Assembly (NCBI GenBank): GCA_903895725.1
Contig: CAITUV010000065.1
Location: forward strand, 62,001 to 126,000
Source: an uncultured Myxococcales bacterium
GTDB lineage: Bacteria > Myxococcota_A > UBA9042 > CAIXZC01
Direction of reading: 5' to 3'
Length of the DNA: 64,000 bases
A model generated the notes under the pieces. The model was not told where the DNA came from, ran no database searches, and saw only the letters and a program-made list of their open reading frames with translations. Positions 25,818 to 35,086 of this stretch are shown here, one piece after another (position 1 is the first letter of the stretch; each line of letters begins with the position of its first letter). The position numbers and the translations under genes are program-made.

Positions 25818-28800
25818 TTACTGGCAAAGGGTCTTGACCTGGACGTCGTCGACGAACACGCCGGCTCCCTTGTTGGCCGCGCCGTCTCCAGAGTCGAACT
25901 CAAAGCAGAACACGGCCCGGTGGTCGACGCCAGGGACCCAGTTGTAGGCCGAGAGGTCGACGATGAGCTTGAAGCAGGTGCAGCTCTGCATGGGAAGACC
26001 GTCACATCCCCAGACATTGCAGGGGGCCTGCGGCTTCTTGGGATCCGCACATTCGAAGTCGTCCCCGCTGCACGGCTTGTGCCAGAGCTCCTTCTTCACG
26101 CCGATGGGGTCGCCGCCCGCAAACAGGGCGGAATCCATCTTGAGGGAGAGACTGTCGAGCCAGTGGAACGGATCCTTGAGGTCGGCCCACACGCAGAAGG
26201 ACACCTCGACGGACCCCATGCCGGTGACGTCGACGTCCGGGCTGCAGGCGGTTCCCTTGACGGCCTTGCCGCCCGGGTCCGAGTAGTCCCCCGTGTTCTT
26301 GTTGCCGAACCAGAGGGCTCCCTTGCCGCCGCAGGGGTGGGCGTCGGAGTACTGCCACATGACCGCAGCATTGGGCGGGGTGGCCTTCCAGCCGTCCATT
26401 CCGGCGGGTTCGAAGTCGAAGTTAGCCGTGCCGTCCTTGATGGGGAGCACTTCCTGGACACAGCACCCGTCCTTGAGCGGGTTGACCGTGGGCAGGCAGG
26501 TTCCCGCGGTGCACTGCTCGATGGAGCAGTGCGGGTTGTCCGGGGTGGCCTCGGCGCACTCGAACGCGGAGGTGCAGACGTACGTGTCGTTGCAGATGGT
26601 CTTGACCTTGAACTCGTCGACGTACGCCCCGCCGAAGCCGTTGTTGAAGGCGTCGAAGCTGTTGAATTCGAACGTAAAGCGGACGGCCTTGCCCTGGAGG
26701 GGCAGCTTCTTGAGGCCGACCTCGATCTTCTTCCATCCGTCGGTGTTGCCCTTGACATCCCAGGACAGGGAGTTCCAGGCCTCGGAGGCCTTGGACCAGG
26801 TCGGGCTGTCCACCTTGTCGGCCCATTCGACGAAGAGGGTCAGCTTGTCGAAGTCCGCGGGCTCGACGAAGAGGGCGCTGTGCTCGGTCTCGAGCCACAG
26901 CATGAAGGAGACGACCGGGACGCCGTATGGGGGCAGCTTGAAGGCCGGCGAGGTAATCTTCCCGTAGGCCGGATTCTGGCCATTGTCATAGGTCCAGTTG
27001 GCGGTGTTGCCGAAGAAGAGGGAGAACTCGGGGGTGAATGCCTGCTTGTCGACCACCTGCCACCGGACCGTGCACTCGGCGCAGTCGGAGGGGCAGGTGA
27101 TGCAGGTCTCGGGTTCCTCGCACTTGCCGTCGCCGCAGTTGGCACCGGACTCGATGAGCTTCCACTCGCCCGGGGTTCCGGCGTCGAAGTTGTGGTAGAA
27201 GACCTGCTCCTTGGGCGTGCAGCAGTTGGGGGCACCGTTGAACTGGTGGGTACAGGTCTTGGCCCCCTGGTCACACTGGTCGTCAGTGCACGGGTCCTGG
27301 TCGTCGCACTTGGGGTTGAAGACCTGCGTGCAGCACTCGGGGATGGGGTCATACGCGCACACGCCGTCGACGCACTTGCCCTTCATGCAGTCGCCGCCGG
27401 TGATGCAGTCGGCCGCGGCAAGGCAGATCTCCTCGCAGACGGTCTCGATGGAGAGCTCGTCGATCAGCACGCCGAAGTAATTGTTCTCCGGCGGCGTGAC
27501 GTCGCCCGTATCGAACTCGAAGCGGAGCTGGATCTTCTGGCCCGCGAACTGGGTGAGGTCGGCCCAGACGGGCTCGATGTCGGGGATCTTGCTGCCCGGA
27601 TTCTGGTCGTAGCCGGTGGTTCCGAAGATGACGTCGGAGGACCACACCTGGACCTCATTGCCGTTCTCGAGGATCGCAAAGATCGTGAGAGTATCGATGC
27701 CTGCGGAGAGGTACTCGGACGAGGCGACCTTGTCCCACTCGGTTCCCATGCGGAGCAGGAAGGTCAGCTTGACGAAGGCCTTGGTGGAGACCTGGGACAG
27801 GTCGAACTTGCCGGTCGTGACCTTTCCCCAGCAGTGGTTCTGGCCGCAGTCGTAGCTTCCGGCACCGAAGGCGAGGGCGTATTCGTCACCGCCATCGGGG
27901 GCGGCATTGGCAGATACCGTTGCCCAGCTGATGGGGTTTCCGGGCTGGGTCTCGACGCTCCAGTCCGAGGGCAGCTTCCCGGACTCGAATCCCTGCTTCC
28001 CGTATTGTCCGAGGTCGTCCTGCGTGCAGCACTCCGGGTTGGGAGACCACACGCACTTGCTCTTCTTGTCGGTCACCTTGACGCAGTCGGCGAGGGTGCA
28101 CGGGTCGATGGGGTCGCCGCCCTTCACCTGGCAGTCATCGACGGTGGCGCACTCCTTGCAGTCCGGGTCGGCCTGGTCATGGATGCAGACGCCTCCCTCC
28201 AGCTTGTTCACGAACTGGCCGCATTCATCCGCCGTGCAGACGTTGTCGTCGTCGCATTCGGCAAGGGCCAGGCACTGGTCGGTGAGGCAGAACGTGCTCA
28301 CGGTGATGTCGTCGATGTACACCCCCTGGCCGAGGTTCGAGGTCCCCTCGTACGTGTCGAAGCGCCAGATCAGGTCGATGGACTTGCCCGCATACTTGGT
28401 CAGGTCGGCCGCCACCAGGATGCATTTGCCCTTGGTGCTGTTCTCGACCTTCACGGAGCTGTACACCAGTTCTTCCTCGGTACCGCCGCCGCCGGCCACG
28501 CGGGCGATGACGTCGAGGGTATCGAAGTTGAGCTCGGCACCGGGCTCGAACTCCGCATCGATGAAGAAGCGGAAGCTGAGCTGGAGCAGTGCGGTCCCGG
28601 GAAGGTTGATTTCGGGGGCAACCAGCTCGAACGTCACACGGGCTGCCTTGGGGCTGGGCACGCAGAACCCCTTGTCACAGTCGGCCTTGGGGAGCGGGCA
28701 GTCCTCGTCCTGGGTTTCCTCGGTGCACTCCATCAGCTCGACGGCCTTGCAATCGATCATCTGCCCCGAGTTGTAAGTCTTGCAGGCGGGGTCACCGAAG

Positions 28801-29516
28801 TACACGGCCTTGCCGCCGCACGGAACGGGCTGAACCGAGCACAGGACGTTGTCCCCCGGCTGCTTGTCGGTGCAGTAGGCCTTCTCCTGCGGGGGCATTT
28901 CGCCCACCTGGATGTTCTCGAAGTCGAGCTTGAGGAGAACGTTGTTCACGCAGCAATCCGGGTTGTTCGGGTCAAACTCGCTCGTGCAGGCATGCTCGAC
29001 GCACTTCTCGTTGATGGTGCACTCGTTGTCGTCCATGCACTCTTCGTCCGAGCAGCACTTCCCGGCTTCCTTGACCAGCTTGCACTGCTTGGGAGAGTCG
29101 GGGTTGACCCCGGCGCAGGCCTCGTCCGGCAGGCAGAGGGCCTTGTTGCAATCATTCTCCCCCTCGAGCTTCCCCTTGCACTCGTCGGAGTTCTGGCACG
29201 GGTAGAGACAAAGCGGCGGCTCGACCTCGTCCGGCTCCACCTCGTCGGGCGGAGTGGCGTTGTCCTGGTCCTGCCCGACATCGGTCACGTCCGGCTGCTC
29301 CTCGTCCTTGCCCTGGTCCTTGGTGTCGACGTCGGGAGGCTCGACATCCGGCACGACGTCCAGATGCACGTCGGCGTCGCCGCCCCCGAGCTCGTCCTTG
29401 GCGTCCAGCACGTCTTCCTTGTTGCCATTTCCGGGCGAGCAGGAGACGCCTGCGACGAGCACCAGGGCGAGCAGTGCGGCAACTCCGGCAGTCCACAACG
29501 TAGCGACCAGTCTCAT
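25818..29516 (-). CDS. Giant Cys-rich lipoprotein with repeated jelly-roll (MAM/ConA-like) modules
   Basis: A 1232-residue predicted surface lipoprotein (VLVAGVSC, C26). After an acidic Asp/Glu/Val-rich spacer come a Cys-rich segment (CSDEECMDDNECTINEKC) and four modules of ~200-230 residues. Each starts with an FE/FD-type strand (LKLDFENIQVGEMP; GKQGFESGKLPSDW; YHNFDAGTPGEWKL; NFDFEPAGMDGW), contains an FG-type YFGDP/FGNK segment and ends with GVYIDDITVSTFC-like wording followed by a Cys-rich linker (CAECTVR, CTDDQCDQGAKTC). This is the fold pattern of MAM/ConA-like lectin domains. Probably an adhesin or carbohydrate-binding surface protein. Promoter at 29583-29611. Confidence 0.82.
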   Translation of the reverse strand: MRLVATLWTAGVAALLALVLVAGVSCSPGNGNKEDVLDAKDELGGGDADVHLDVVPDVEPPDVDTKDQGKDEEQPDVTDVGQDQDNATPPDEVEPDEVEPPLCLYPCQNSDECKGKLEGENDCNKALCLPDEACAGVNPDSPKQCKLVKEAGKCCSDEECMDDNECTINEKCVEHACTSEFDPNNPDCCVNNVLLKLDFENIQVGEMPPQEKAYCTDKQPGDNVLCSVQPVPCGGKAVYFGDPACKTYNSGQMIDCKAVELMECTEETQDEDCPLPKADCDKGFCVPSPKAARVTFELVAPEINLPGTALLQLSFRFFIDAEFEPGAELNFDTLDVIARVAGGGGTEEELVYSSVKVENSTKGKCILVAADLTKYAGKSIDLIWRFDTYEGTSNLGQGVYIDDITVSTFCLTDQCLALAECDDDNVCTADECGQFVNKLEGGVCIHDQADPDCKECATVDDCQVKGGDPIDPCTLADCVKVTDKKSKCVWSPNPECCTQDDLGQYGKQGFESGKLPSDWSVETQPGNPISWATVSANAAPDGGDEYALAFGAGSYDCGQNHCWGKVTTGKFDLSQVSTKAFVKLTFLLRMGTEWDKVASSEYLSAGIDTLTIFAILENGNEVQVWSSDVIFGTTGYDQNPGSKIPDIEPVWADLTQFAGQKIQLRFEFDTGDVTPPENNYFGVLIDELSIETVCEEICLAAADCITGGDCMKGKCVDGVCAYDPIPECCTQVFNPKCDDQDPCTDDQCDQGAKTCTHQFNGAPNCCTPKEQVFYHNFDAGTPGEWKLIESGANCGDGKCEEPETCITCPSDCAECTVRWQVVDKQAFTPEFSLFFGNTANWTYDNGQNPAYGKITSPAFKLPPYGVPVVSFMLWLETEHSALFVEPADFDKLTLFVEWADKVDSPTWSKASEAWNSLSWDVKGNTDGWKKIEVGLKKLPLQGKAVRFTFEFNSFDAFNNGFGGAYVDEFKVKTICNDTYVCTSAFECAEATPDNPHCSIEQCTAGTCLPTVNPLKDGCCVQEVLPIKDGTANFDFEPAGMDGWKATPPNAAVMWQYSDAHPCGGKGALWFGNKNTGDYSDPGGKAVKGTACSPDVDVTGMGSVEVSFCVWADLKDPFHWLDSLSLKMDSALFAGGDPIGVKKELWHKPCSGDDFECADPKKPQAPCNVWGCDGLPMQSCTCFKLIVDLSAYNWVPGVDHRAVFCFEFDSGDGAANKGAGVFVDDVQVKTLCQ

Positions 29517-29582
29517 TGCATCCTCCTCGAGAGCGAACCGGGGCGTCCCTCCACGGACATCACAAAGTCATCATCGCTTCGA

Positions 29583-29611
29583 ACTCTACCAGCAGCCCCA
29601 AGTCAAGTCAA
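29583..29611 (-). promoter_or_regulatory. Promoter for the jelly-roll lipoprotein gene
   Basis: Minus strand TTGACT (29611-29606), 17 bp, TAGAGT (29588-29583); a second overlapping TTGACT sits 5 bp downstream. Confidence 0.7.
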
Positions 29612-29640
29612 CTTGTCTCGCGCCCGCCCGGGCGTTCGAC

Positions 29641-29668
29641 TTTACATCTGCCGGGAAATCGGTAAACT
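29641..29668 (+). promoter_or_regulatory. Promoter for the IgGFc-domain lipoprotein gene
   Basis: TTTACA (29641-29646), 16 bp, TAAACT (29663-29668), 35 bp before the start codon. Confidence 0.5.
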
Positions 29669-29703
29669 CCGCTGCGTCGCCGAAGGGCGCTGGTCGGGGG
29701 TGG

Positions 29704-31947
29704 ATGATGAGCAAGAGACTGTTTTCGTTCCATGTTGGTCAGGTTTCCCTGCTGGGGGTTGTGCTGTTCGTGCTGTCGGGGTGCTCCGGGGGGGGGGGCT
29801 CCGATGCCGGCGACGTCCAGTTCCTGCACGGCGACGGGCAGCCGGGGGGGGACGTGGCTCCCCTCGAGGACGGCCGCGTGCCGCCACCGGCCGACAAGTG
29901 CACGACCTCGCAGGAGTGCCCGGCCGACCTGCCGCTGTGCGACTACGACAGCGGCAAGTGCGTCGAGTGCAAGAAGAACTCGGATTGCACCGATACCGAC
30001 CTCCCGTTCTGCAATCCGGCCAAGATGGCCTGCGTCCAGTGCGTCATGAAGGAGCATTGCCCCTCGGAATACCAGTACTGCCTGGACGGGGCCTGCTCGG
30101 ACAAGCCCTGCAACCCCGGTGCCATGCTCTGCGTCGGCAATTCGGTCCACGTCTGCTCCCCGGACGGCATGGACCCGAACTACGAAGTGGTCGAGTGCGG
30201 CACCAAGACCTGCTTCAAGGGGCAGTGCCTCGAGTGCAAGCCAGCCGAGAAGGCGTGCAAGGACAAGAACGTGATCCAGTGCAGCCCGGACGGGAAGGAC
30301 TACGTCGTGCTCGAGCAGTGCATCGGGGCCACGGACTGCTTCGGCGGCCAGTGCCTGGTCTGTTACCCGGGAAGCAAGCAGTGCGAGGGCAATACCTCCA
30401 TGCGTTGCCAGAACGACGGCATGGGGTGGGAGTTCAACGAGGACTGCGGCGCAGGCGGGCTCACCTGCTACATGGGGGCCTGCCTCAGCCCCTGCGCCGG
30501 TGACATCAAGCAGAACACGAACGCCGGGTGCGAGTTCTACGCGGTCGACCTCGACAACGCCAAGGAGGGCGAGTACGACGCCCAGAACGCCCAGTACGCT
30601 GTCATCGTGTCCAACACCTCCAAGGATGCAAATGCGGACGTCGTGCTGACCCAGCCCGACGGCCAGGAGCTCAAGGCCTCGGTCGGCCCCATGTCCCTGC
30701 ACAAGTTCGAGGTGCCGCCCAAGTGGGGGCTCGACGGTACCCTCCAGGGCATGAACGCCTACAAGGTGACCGCCTCCCGGCCCATCGTGGTCTATCAGTT
30801 CAACCCCCTCTCCAACAAGGTCGAGGTGTTCTCGAACGATGCGTCCGTGCTTCTACCTTCTCCGGCGCTCGGCAACGAGTACTTCGCCTTGACCTTCAAG
30901 CAGTACGAGAACACGTTCCGGGGCTACTTCACGGTCGTCGGCGTCTCCACGGTGCCGACCCAGGTGACCTTCACGCCGACGTGCAAGACGCTGGCCGGCG
31001 GGGGCATCCCGTCGATCAATGCGGGGCAGAGTCACACCGTGGAGCTCAAGCAGGGGGAGGTGCTCAACATCGAGAGCGATCAACTGAACGGAGACCTCAC
31101 CGGGTCTTTTATCCAGTCCAACGCCCCCGTGGTCGTCTACGCCGGACACGAGGCCACCAACATGGCCGGTCTCTGCTGCGCCGACCACCTCGAGCAGCAG
31201 ATGATGCCCATCAAGACCTGGGGCGTTCACTACCTCATCTCGAAGACCTGGGAGCGCTGGAAGGAGAAGGACCACGTCCGGATCCTCGCCTCCGAGGACG
31301 GAACCCAGGTGACGCTCAACCCCGCCGTGGCGATGGTGCCGACCCTCAACCGCGGCCAGCATTTCACCTTCCAGACCAACGTGAACGTCGAGATCACCTC
31401 GAACAAGCCGATCCTCGTGGCCCAGTACCTGGCCTCGAGCTACGAGATCCTGGGCAACCCCAACGCATTCAACTGCTTCTCCCAGTCTGATTGCCCGTCG
31501 CCATTCACCTGCGACACGTTCTACGGGCAGTGCGTCGGGCCGACGTGCAGCAACGACTCACAGTGCCCCTCCGGATGCACCTGCGACGTCTACATGGGGA
31601 TGGGACAGTGCGCTCCCGTCGGCGACCCCGCCATGATGCTCGCCGTGCCCAATGAACAGTTCATGGAAAGCTATGTGTTCCTGACTCCGGATGCTTATGT
31701 TCAGGATTATCTGAACGTCATTGCGCCGCTATCCGCGGGGAAGGTGGTCCTGGACAACAACCAGATCCCGCCGGGCAGCTTCGTCCCGGTAGGAGCGAGC
31801 GGGTACGGCGTCTTCCGTACCAAGCTCAACGATGGAGTCCACAGTATCTGGTCCGATGCCAAGATTGGAATCATTGTATATGGGTATGATGATGACGTTT
31901 CGTATGGGTACCCGGGGGGCATGGGACTCATGGAGCTGAACTTCTGA
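29704..31947 (+). CDS. Cys-rich lipoprotein with IgGFc-binding-like domain
   Basis: A 747-residue predicted surface lipoprotein (VLFVLSGC, C27). Residues ~50-275 are Cys-rich short repeats (CTTSQECPADLPLCDYDSG, then CVECKKNSDC). From ~275 a large beta-rich domain matches the IgGFc-binding family pattern seen in myxobacteria: YAVIVSNTS, ASRPIVVYQFNPLS, SNDASVLLPSPALGNEYFAL, SNAPVVVYAGHEATNM and ENGQ-like ends (GYGVFRTKLNDGVHSIWSD). A second Cys-rich insert lies at ~590-632. Two ATGs (29704, 29707) are possible. The last ~270 bases are clearly less GC-rich than the rest. Its stop overlaps the next gene by one base. Confidence 0.83.
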   Translation: MMSKRLFSFHVGQVSLLGVVLFVLSGCSGGGGSDAGDVQFLHGDGQPGGDVAPLEDGRVPPPADKCTTSQECPADLPLCDYDSGKCVECKKNSDCTDTDLPFCNPAKMACVQCVMKEHCPSEYQYCLDGACSDKPCNPGAMLCVGNSVHVCSPDGMDPNYEVVECGTKTCFKGQCLECKPAEKACKDKNVIQCSPDGKDYVVLEQCIGATDCFGGQCLVCYPGSKQCEGNTSMRCQNDGMGWEFNEDCGAGGLTCYMGACLSPCAGDIKQNTNAGCEFYAVDLDNAKEGEYDAQNAQYAVIVSNTSKDANADVVLTQPDGQELKASVGPMSLHKFEVPPKWGLDGTLQGMNAYKVTASRPIVVYQFNPLSNKVEVFSNDASVLLPSPALGNEYFALTFKQYENTFRGYFTVVGVSTVPTQVTFTPTCKTLAGGGIPSINAGQSHTVELKQGEVLNIESDQLNGDLTGSFIQSNAPVVVYAGHEATNMAGLCCADHLEQQMMPIKTWGVHYLISKTWERWKEKDHVRILASEDGTQVTLNPAVAMVPTLNRGQHFTFQTNVNVEITSNKPILVAQYLASSYEILGNPNAFNCFSQSDCPSPFTCDTFYGQCVGPTCSNDSQCPSGCTCDVYMGMGQCAPVGDPAMMLAVPNEQFMESYVFLTPDAYVQDYLNVIAPLSAGKVVLDNNQIPPGSFVPVGASGYGVFRTKLNDGVHSIWSDAKIGIIVYGYDDDVSYGYPGGMGLMELNF

Positions 31948-33278
31948 TGGGGGCGGGAATGCCGGCATCGCGGTGGATGGCGCTGCTTGCTCTGGCCGCA
32001 GTCTGTGTGCCCGCTCAGGAGGGGCTCGGTCGGGAGCGGCGGGTGACCCTGGTGGCGGTCGGGGACGTCAACCTCAACCGGACCCGGCAGGAAGTGAGGG
32101 AGGACGGCGTCTACCTCTGGGGCAAGGTCGTTCCCTTCGATGCCATGTTTTCCAAGGTCCGCAAGCTCATCAACGGCGACCTGAACTTCTGCAACCTCGA
32201 AACCACGGTCATGGACAACAACGACGCGGCGCGGTCGGAGAAGGAATACAACTTCCGCTGCCATCCCAATGCCGTGCGGGCCATCCAGAAGGTCGGCTTC
32301 AACCTGATGTCCATTGCGAATAACCACATGATCGACTACGGCGACGAGGGGATCGCCCAGACTCGAGAATGGCTGAACAAGCTGTCCGGTGACCGTCCCC
32401 TCTGGTTTGCCGGTGCAGGCAGGGACATCGAGGAAGCCTCCGACGTCAGCGTGTTCAAGGTGAACGGCATCCGGTTCGCATTCGGTGCGGTCAGCATCTC
32501 CAAGGCGGCCTCGAAGAAGCGGGCCGGCGTTGCCTCGGTTCATGCGGCCGAGCCGGTGCTCAAGAAGCTCAAGGCTGCCAAGGCGGACGTTCGAATCCTC
32601 TCCATGCATGCCGGAGAGGAAAAGGAGAGCAAACCCGTTGCCGTGCAGACCAAGGTGGCCCGGATGGCCGTCGACAAGTACGATGTCGACATCGTCATCG
32701 GGCACCATGCTCACGTGGTCCAGGGGATCGAGCGCCGCGGCGACGGCATCATCTTCTACGGACTCGGGAATTTCGCCATGCGGGGGGCCCGGAACATGGG
32801 CTCGGTGGGCGAATTCCGTGGCGAGCGGGATTTCGGCCTGCTCGTGAAGCTCGACTTCGGATTTGCGAAGAAGAAGAAGAAGTTCACGCTTCATCGGCTG
32901 GAGCTGCTTCCGGTCTATGACATGCACTCCGGACCCCACCCCTTCGCCAAGGAGGAGGAGGCCCGTATCCGCGTCGAGGCGATCAACCGGTTCTCCTCGC
33001 CCAAGTACCTCGGCAAGGGAGCCCAGGGCATCGAGCTGGGCTTCGATGACGGATGGGGGATCGTCGACTTCGGGAAGAAGGCGAAGGACGAAGGGCGGAA
33101 GGCCAAGGCGGGAAGGACGGACGGGAAGAAGGCGAAAGGCGAAGGACGAAAGGCCAAGGGGGGAAAGACGGGCGGGAAGACGAACAAGAAGAGCGGGGAC
33201 AAGAGCCTGGACCGGGACCGGGAAGATGCCAACGAGCCCGAGCCCCTGCCCGAGCTGCCGGTCTCGGCAACCGAGTAG
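31947..33278 (+). CDS. CapA/PgsA-family metallophosphoesterase with basic repeat tail
   Basis: A 443-residue, probably exported (hydrophobic N-terminus SRWMALLALAAVCVPAQ) member of the poly-gamma-glutamate capsule CapA family. Core motifs are VAVGDVNLNR, LNFCNLETTV, SIANNHMIDYGDEGI, SMHAGEEKES and IGHHAHVVQGIERRGDGIIF, the last followed by YGLGNFAM. The final ~90 residues are a Lys/Gly-rich low-complexity tail with two 17-residue repeats (FGKKAKDEGRKAKAG type, 51-bp period from ~33072). The start overlaps the upstream stop (TGATG); an ATG at 31959 is the alternative. No other capsule synthesis genes are adjacent, so the substrate is open. Confidence 0.85.
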   Translation: MGAGMPASRWMALLALAAVCVPAQEGLGRERRVTLVAVGDVNLNRTRQEVREDGVYLWGKVVPFDAMFSKVRKLINGDLNFCNLETTVMDNNDAARSEKEYNFRCHPNAVRAIQKVGFNLMSIANNHMIDYGDEGIAQTREWLNKLSGDRPLWFAGAGRDIEEASDVSVFKVNGIRFAFGAVSISKAASKKRAGVASVHAAEPVLKKLKAAKADVRILSMHAGEEKESKPVAVQTKVARMAVDKYDVDIVIGHHAHVVQGIERRGDGIIFYGLGNFAMRGARNMGSVGEFRGERDFGLLVKLDFGFAKKKKKFTLHRLELLPVYDMHSGPHPFAKEEEARIRVEAINRFSSPKYLGKGAQGIELGFDDGWGIVDFGKKAKDEGRKAKAGRTDGKKAKGEGRKAKGGKTGGKTNKKSGDKSLDRDREDANEPEPLPELPVSATE

Positions 33279-33352
33279 CCCATGCCAGCTCCTGTCCATG
33301 CTTCTGCCTCTGTCCCTGTGTCTGCCTCTGTTCATGCGTCCGCCTCTTCCCT

Positions 33353-33388
33353 CCCGCACCCCGGACCCCGCACCCCGGACCCCGTCCC
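33353..33388 (+). repeat. 14-bp tandem repeat abutting a start codon
   Basis: CCCGCACCCCGGAC at 33353-33366 and 33367-33380, then a partial copy to 33388. Just upstream, TCTGCCTCTGT occurs at 33303-33313 and 33321-33331. The whole 110-bp gap before the histidine kinase is pyrimidine-rich and has no GGAGG-type ribosome-binding site. Confidence 0.75.
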
Positions 33389-35038
33389 ATGAGACTGTCC
33401 CTCATCACCCGCATGCTTGCGGCCTACCTGCTCGTCCTGGCCCTTCTGGGGGGAGTGGCCGTGTACTGCATCGTCGCCATGACGCGGATGCAGGAAGAGG
33501 TCACCATCGTCAAGCAGGGTCTGCTGCCCATCTCGTCGCAGCTCAATCGCCTGTCGCGGGATCTGGCGCATGCCTCCGCACTGCTGTCGAGGGGGGAATG
33601 CGAAGATCGGGTCTGGCTGCGCTCCTTCCTCCCCGAGCTGGAGCCGTTCGAGGTGCTGGCATCGGTCAGGGACGGGCTGGTTCATCTGGGCGAGCAGGAG
33701 CACCTGGCCGTGCGGAGTCGTGAGCTGTTCATCGGAGTGGCCGCTGAGATCGACTCGCTCCTCTCCCAGCCCTCGGACGAGCCGGGGCGGTCTCGGGAGC
33801 TGCGCTTTCGTGACCTGGTGGAGCAGTGGTTTCTGGCGCACGCTGCAGCCCGGGAGGCCGCGGGTACCGGCCCCACGGGAGGGGGGGAGGGGAAGCGTTC
33901 CGGCGGTGAGGTCTCCCCTGGGGTGGCGGAGGGCTCGGCGGCCGTGGCGGAGGGACCCGTGGCGGAAGCAACGGCGCAGCTGGCTGTCTTCGTCGAGCAG
34001 CTCCGCAAGGAGGTACGGGGGTTCGAGGCCACCTGCAACCTGGGCATCCACAGCGCGTGGAGCGATTCCAGGGCCCGTGAGGTCGGTACGGTCCGGACGG
34101 CATTGTACCTGGGGCTTGGCGCATTGATCCTGACTCTGCTCATTCCCGTGCTGCTGTTCGTCTGGTTGCGCCCGCTGTCGGGGTTGCGCACCTATGCCCG
34201 TCGGATTGCGGCCGGTGACTACGGTCCGAGCCCGCCGCTCTCGGGCGGTGACGAGGTGGGGCAGCTCGCCCAGGAGCTCGGCGTGATGGCGCAGCGGCTC
34301 AAGGAGCGGGAGGAGATGATCCGGAAGCAGGCGGGGGAGCTGCTGCGGGCCGACCGGTTCTCGACGATCGGGAAGATGTCGACCCAGATTGCGCACGAGA
34401 TCCGCAACCCTCTCAACGCTCTCGGGCTCAAGCTGGAGCTCCTCGAGGACAGCATCGACGAGGTCGCTGCGGACCTGGGAGAGGATACCCGCAAGACCCT
34501 GCTGGAAGCCATTCACAGCAGCGGGAAGGAGATCGACCGGCTTCGGGACATCACCGACTACTACCTGAAGTTCGCCAAGTTCCCCAAGGTGGAGAAGGAG
34601 GCCGTGGATCTCTACACCGTGCTGTGCGACGTGGTGGCCCTGTACGAGCAGGAGGCGAGGAGCCGGGGCATCGTGGTGGAAAAGGAGCTGGAGGGACCGC
34701 TCAAGACGCATGCGGATCCGAACCTGCTGCGGCACGCTGTGGCCAACCTGCTCAAGAACGCCATGGAGGCGACCGCTGCAATGCCCGGTGAGGGTCGAAT
34801 CCTCCTTCGAGCCTTCCGGGAGGGGCAGCGGGTACGGATCCTGGTGAAGGACAACGGTCCCGGGATACCGCCCGAGCAGCTCGGCAGCGTCTTCGATCCG
34901 TTCTTCTCCACCAAGGAGAGCGGGACCGGGCTGGGCCTGACGCTCGTGCAGCAGGTGGTCCAGGAGCATGGCGGCACGGTGGGCTGCTCCAGCGAGCCGG
35001 GAGAGGGCACGGTCTTCAAGATCACGTTGCCGGAGTAA
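33389..35038 (+). CDS. Membrane sensor histidine kinase
   Basis: A 549-residue two-component sensor. TM1 is residues ~8-30 (MLAAYLLVLALLGGVAVYCI), a periplasmic helical region with a Gly/Glu/Ala-rich insert follows, TM2 is ~237-260, then HAMP, a HisKA domain with HEIRNPLNAL (phosphorylated His ~336) and HATPase_c with NLLKNAMEAT (N box), DNGPGIP (G1), DPFFSTKESGTGLGL (F and G2 boxes). It is NtrB/AtoS-like in the kinase core. No response regulator is next to it, so it is an orphan. The start ATG 33389 is chosen because it gives the membrane helix; there is no ribosome-binding site. Confidence 0.9.
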   Translation: MRLSLITRMLAAYLLVLALLGGVAVYCIVAMTRMQEEVTIVKQGLLPISSQLNRLSRDLAHASALLSRGECEDRVWLRSFLPELEPFEVLASVRDGLVHLGEQEHLAVRSRELFIGVAAEIDSLLSQPSDEPGRSRELRFRDLVEQWFLAHAAAREAAGTGPTGGGEGKRSGGEVSPGVAEGSAAVAEGPVAEATAQLAVFVEQLRKEVRGFEATCNLGIHSAWSDSRAREVGTVRTALYLGLGALILTLLIPVLLFVWLRPLSGLRTYARRIAAGDYGPSPPLSGGDEVGQLAQELGVMAQRLKEREEMIRKQAGELLRADRFSTIGKMSTQIAHEIRNPLNALGLKLELLEDSIDEVAADLGEDTRKTLLEAIHSSGKEIDRLRDITDYYLKFAKFPKVEKEAVDLYTVLCDVVALYEQEARSRGIVVEKELEGPLKTHADPNLLRHAVANLLKNAMEATAAMPGEGRILLRAFREGQRVRILVKDNGPGIPPEQLGSVFDPFFSTKESGTGLGLTLVQQVVQEHGGTVGCSSEPGEGTVFKITLPE

Positions 35039-35086
35039 GCAATTGCGGGCTGCGCTGCCTGGCGGCGGGAAGGACGGTCGGCTCGG

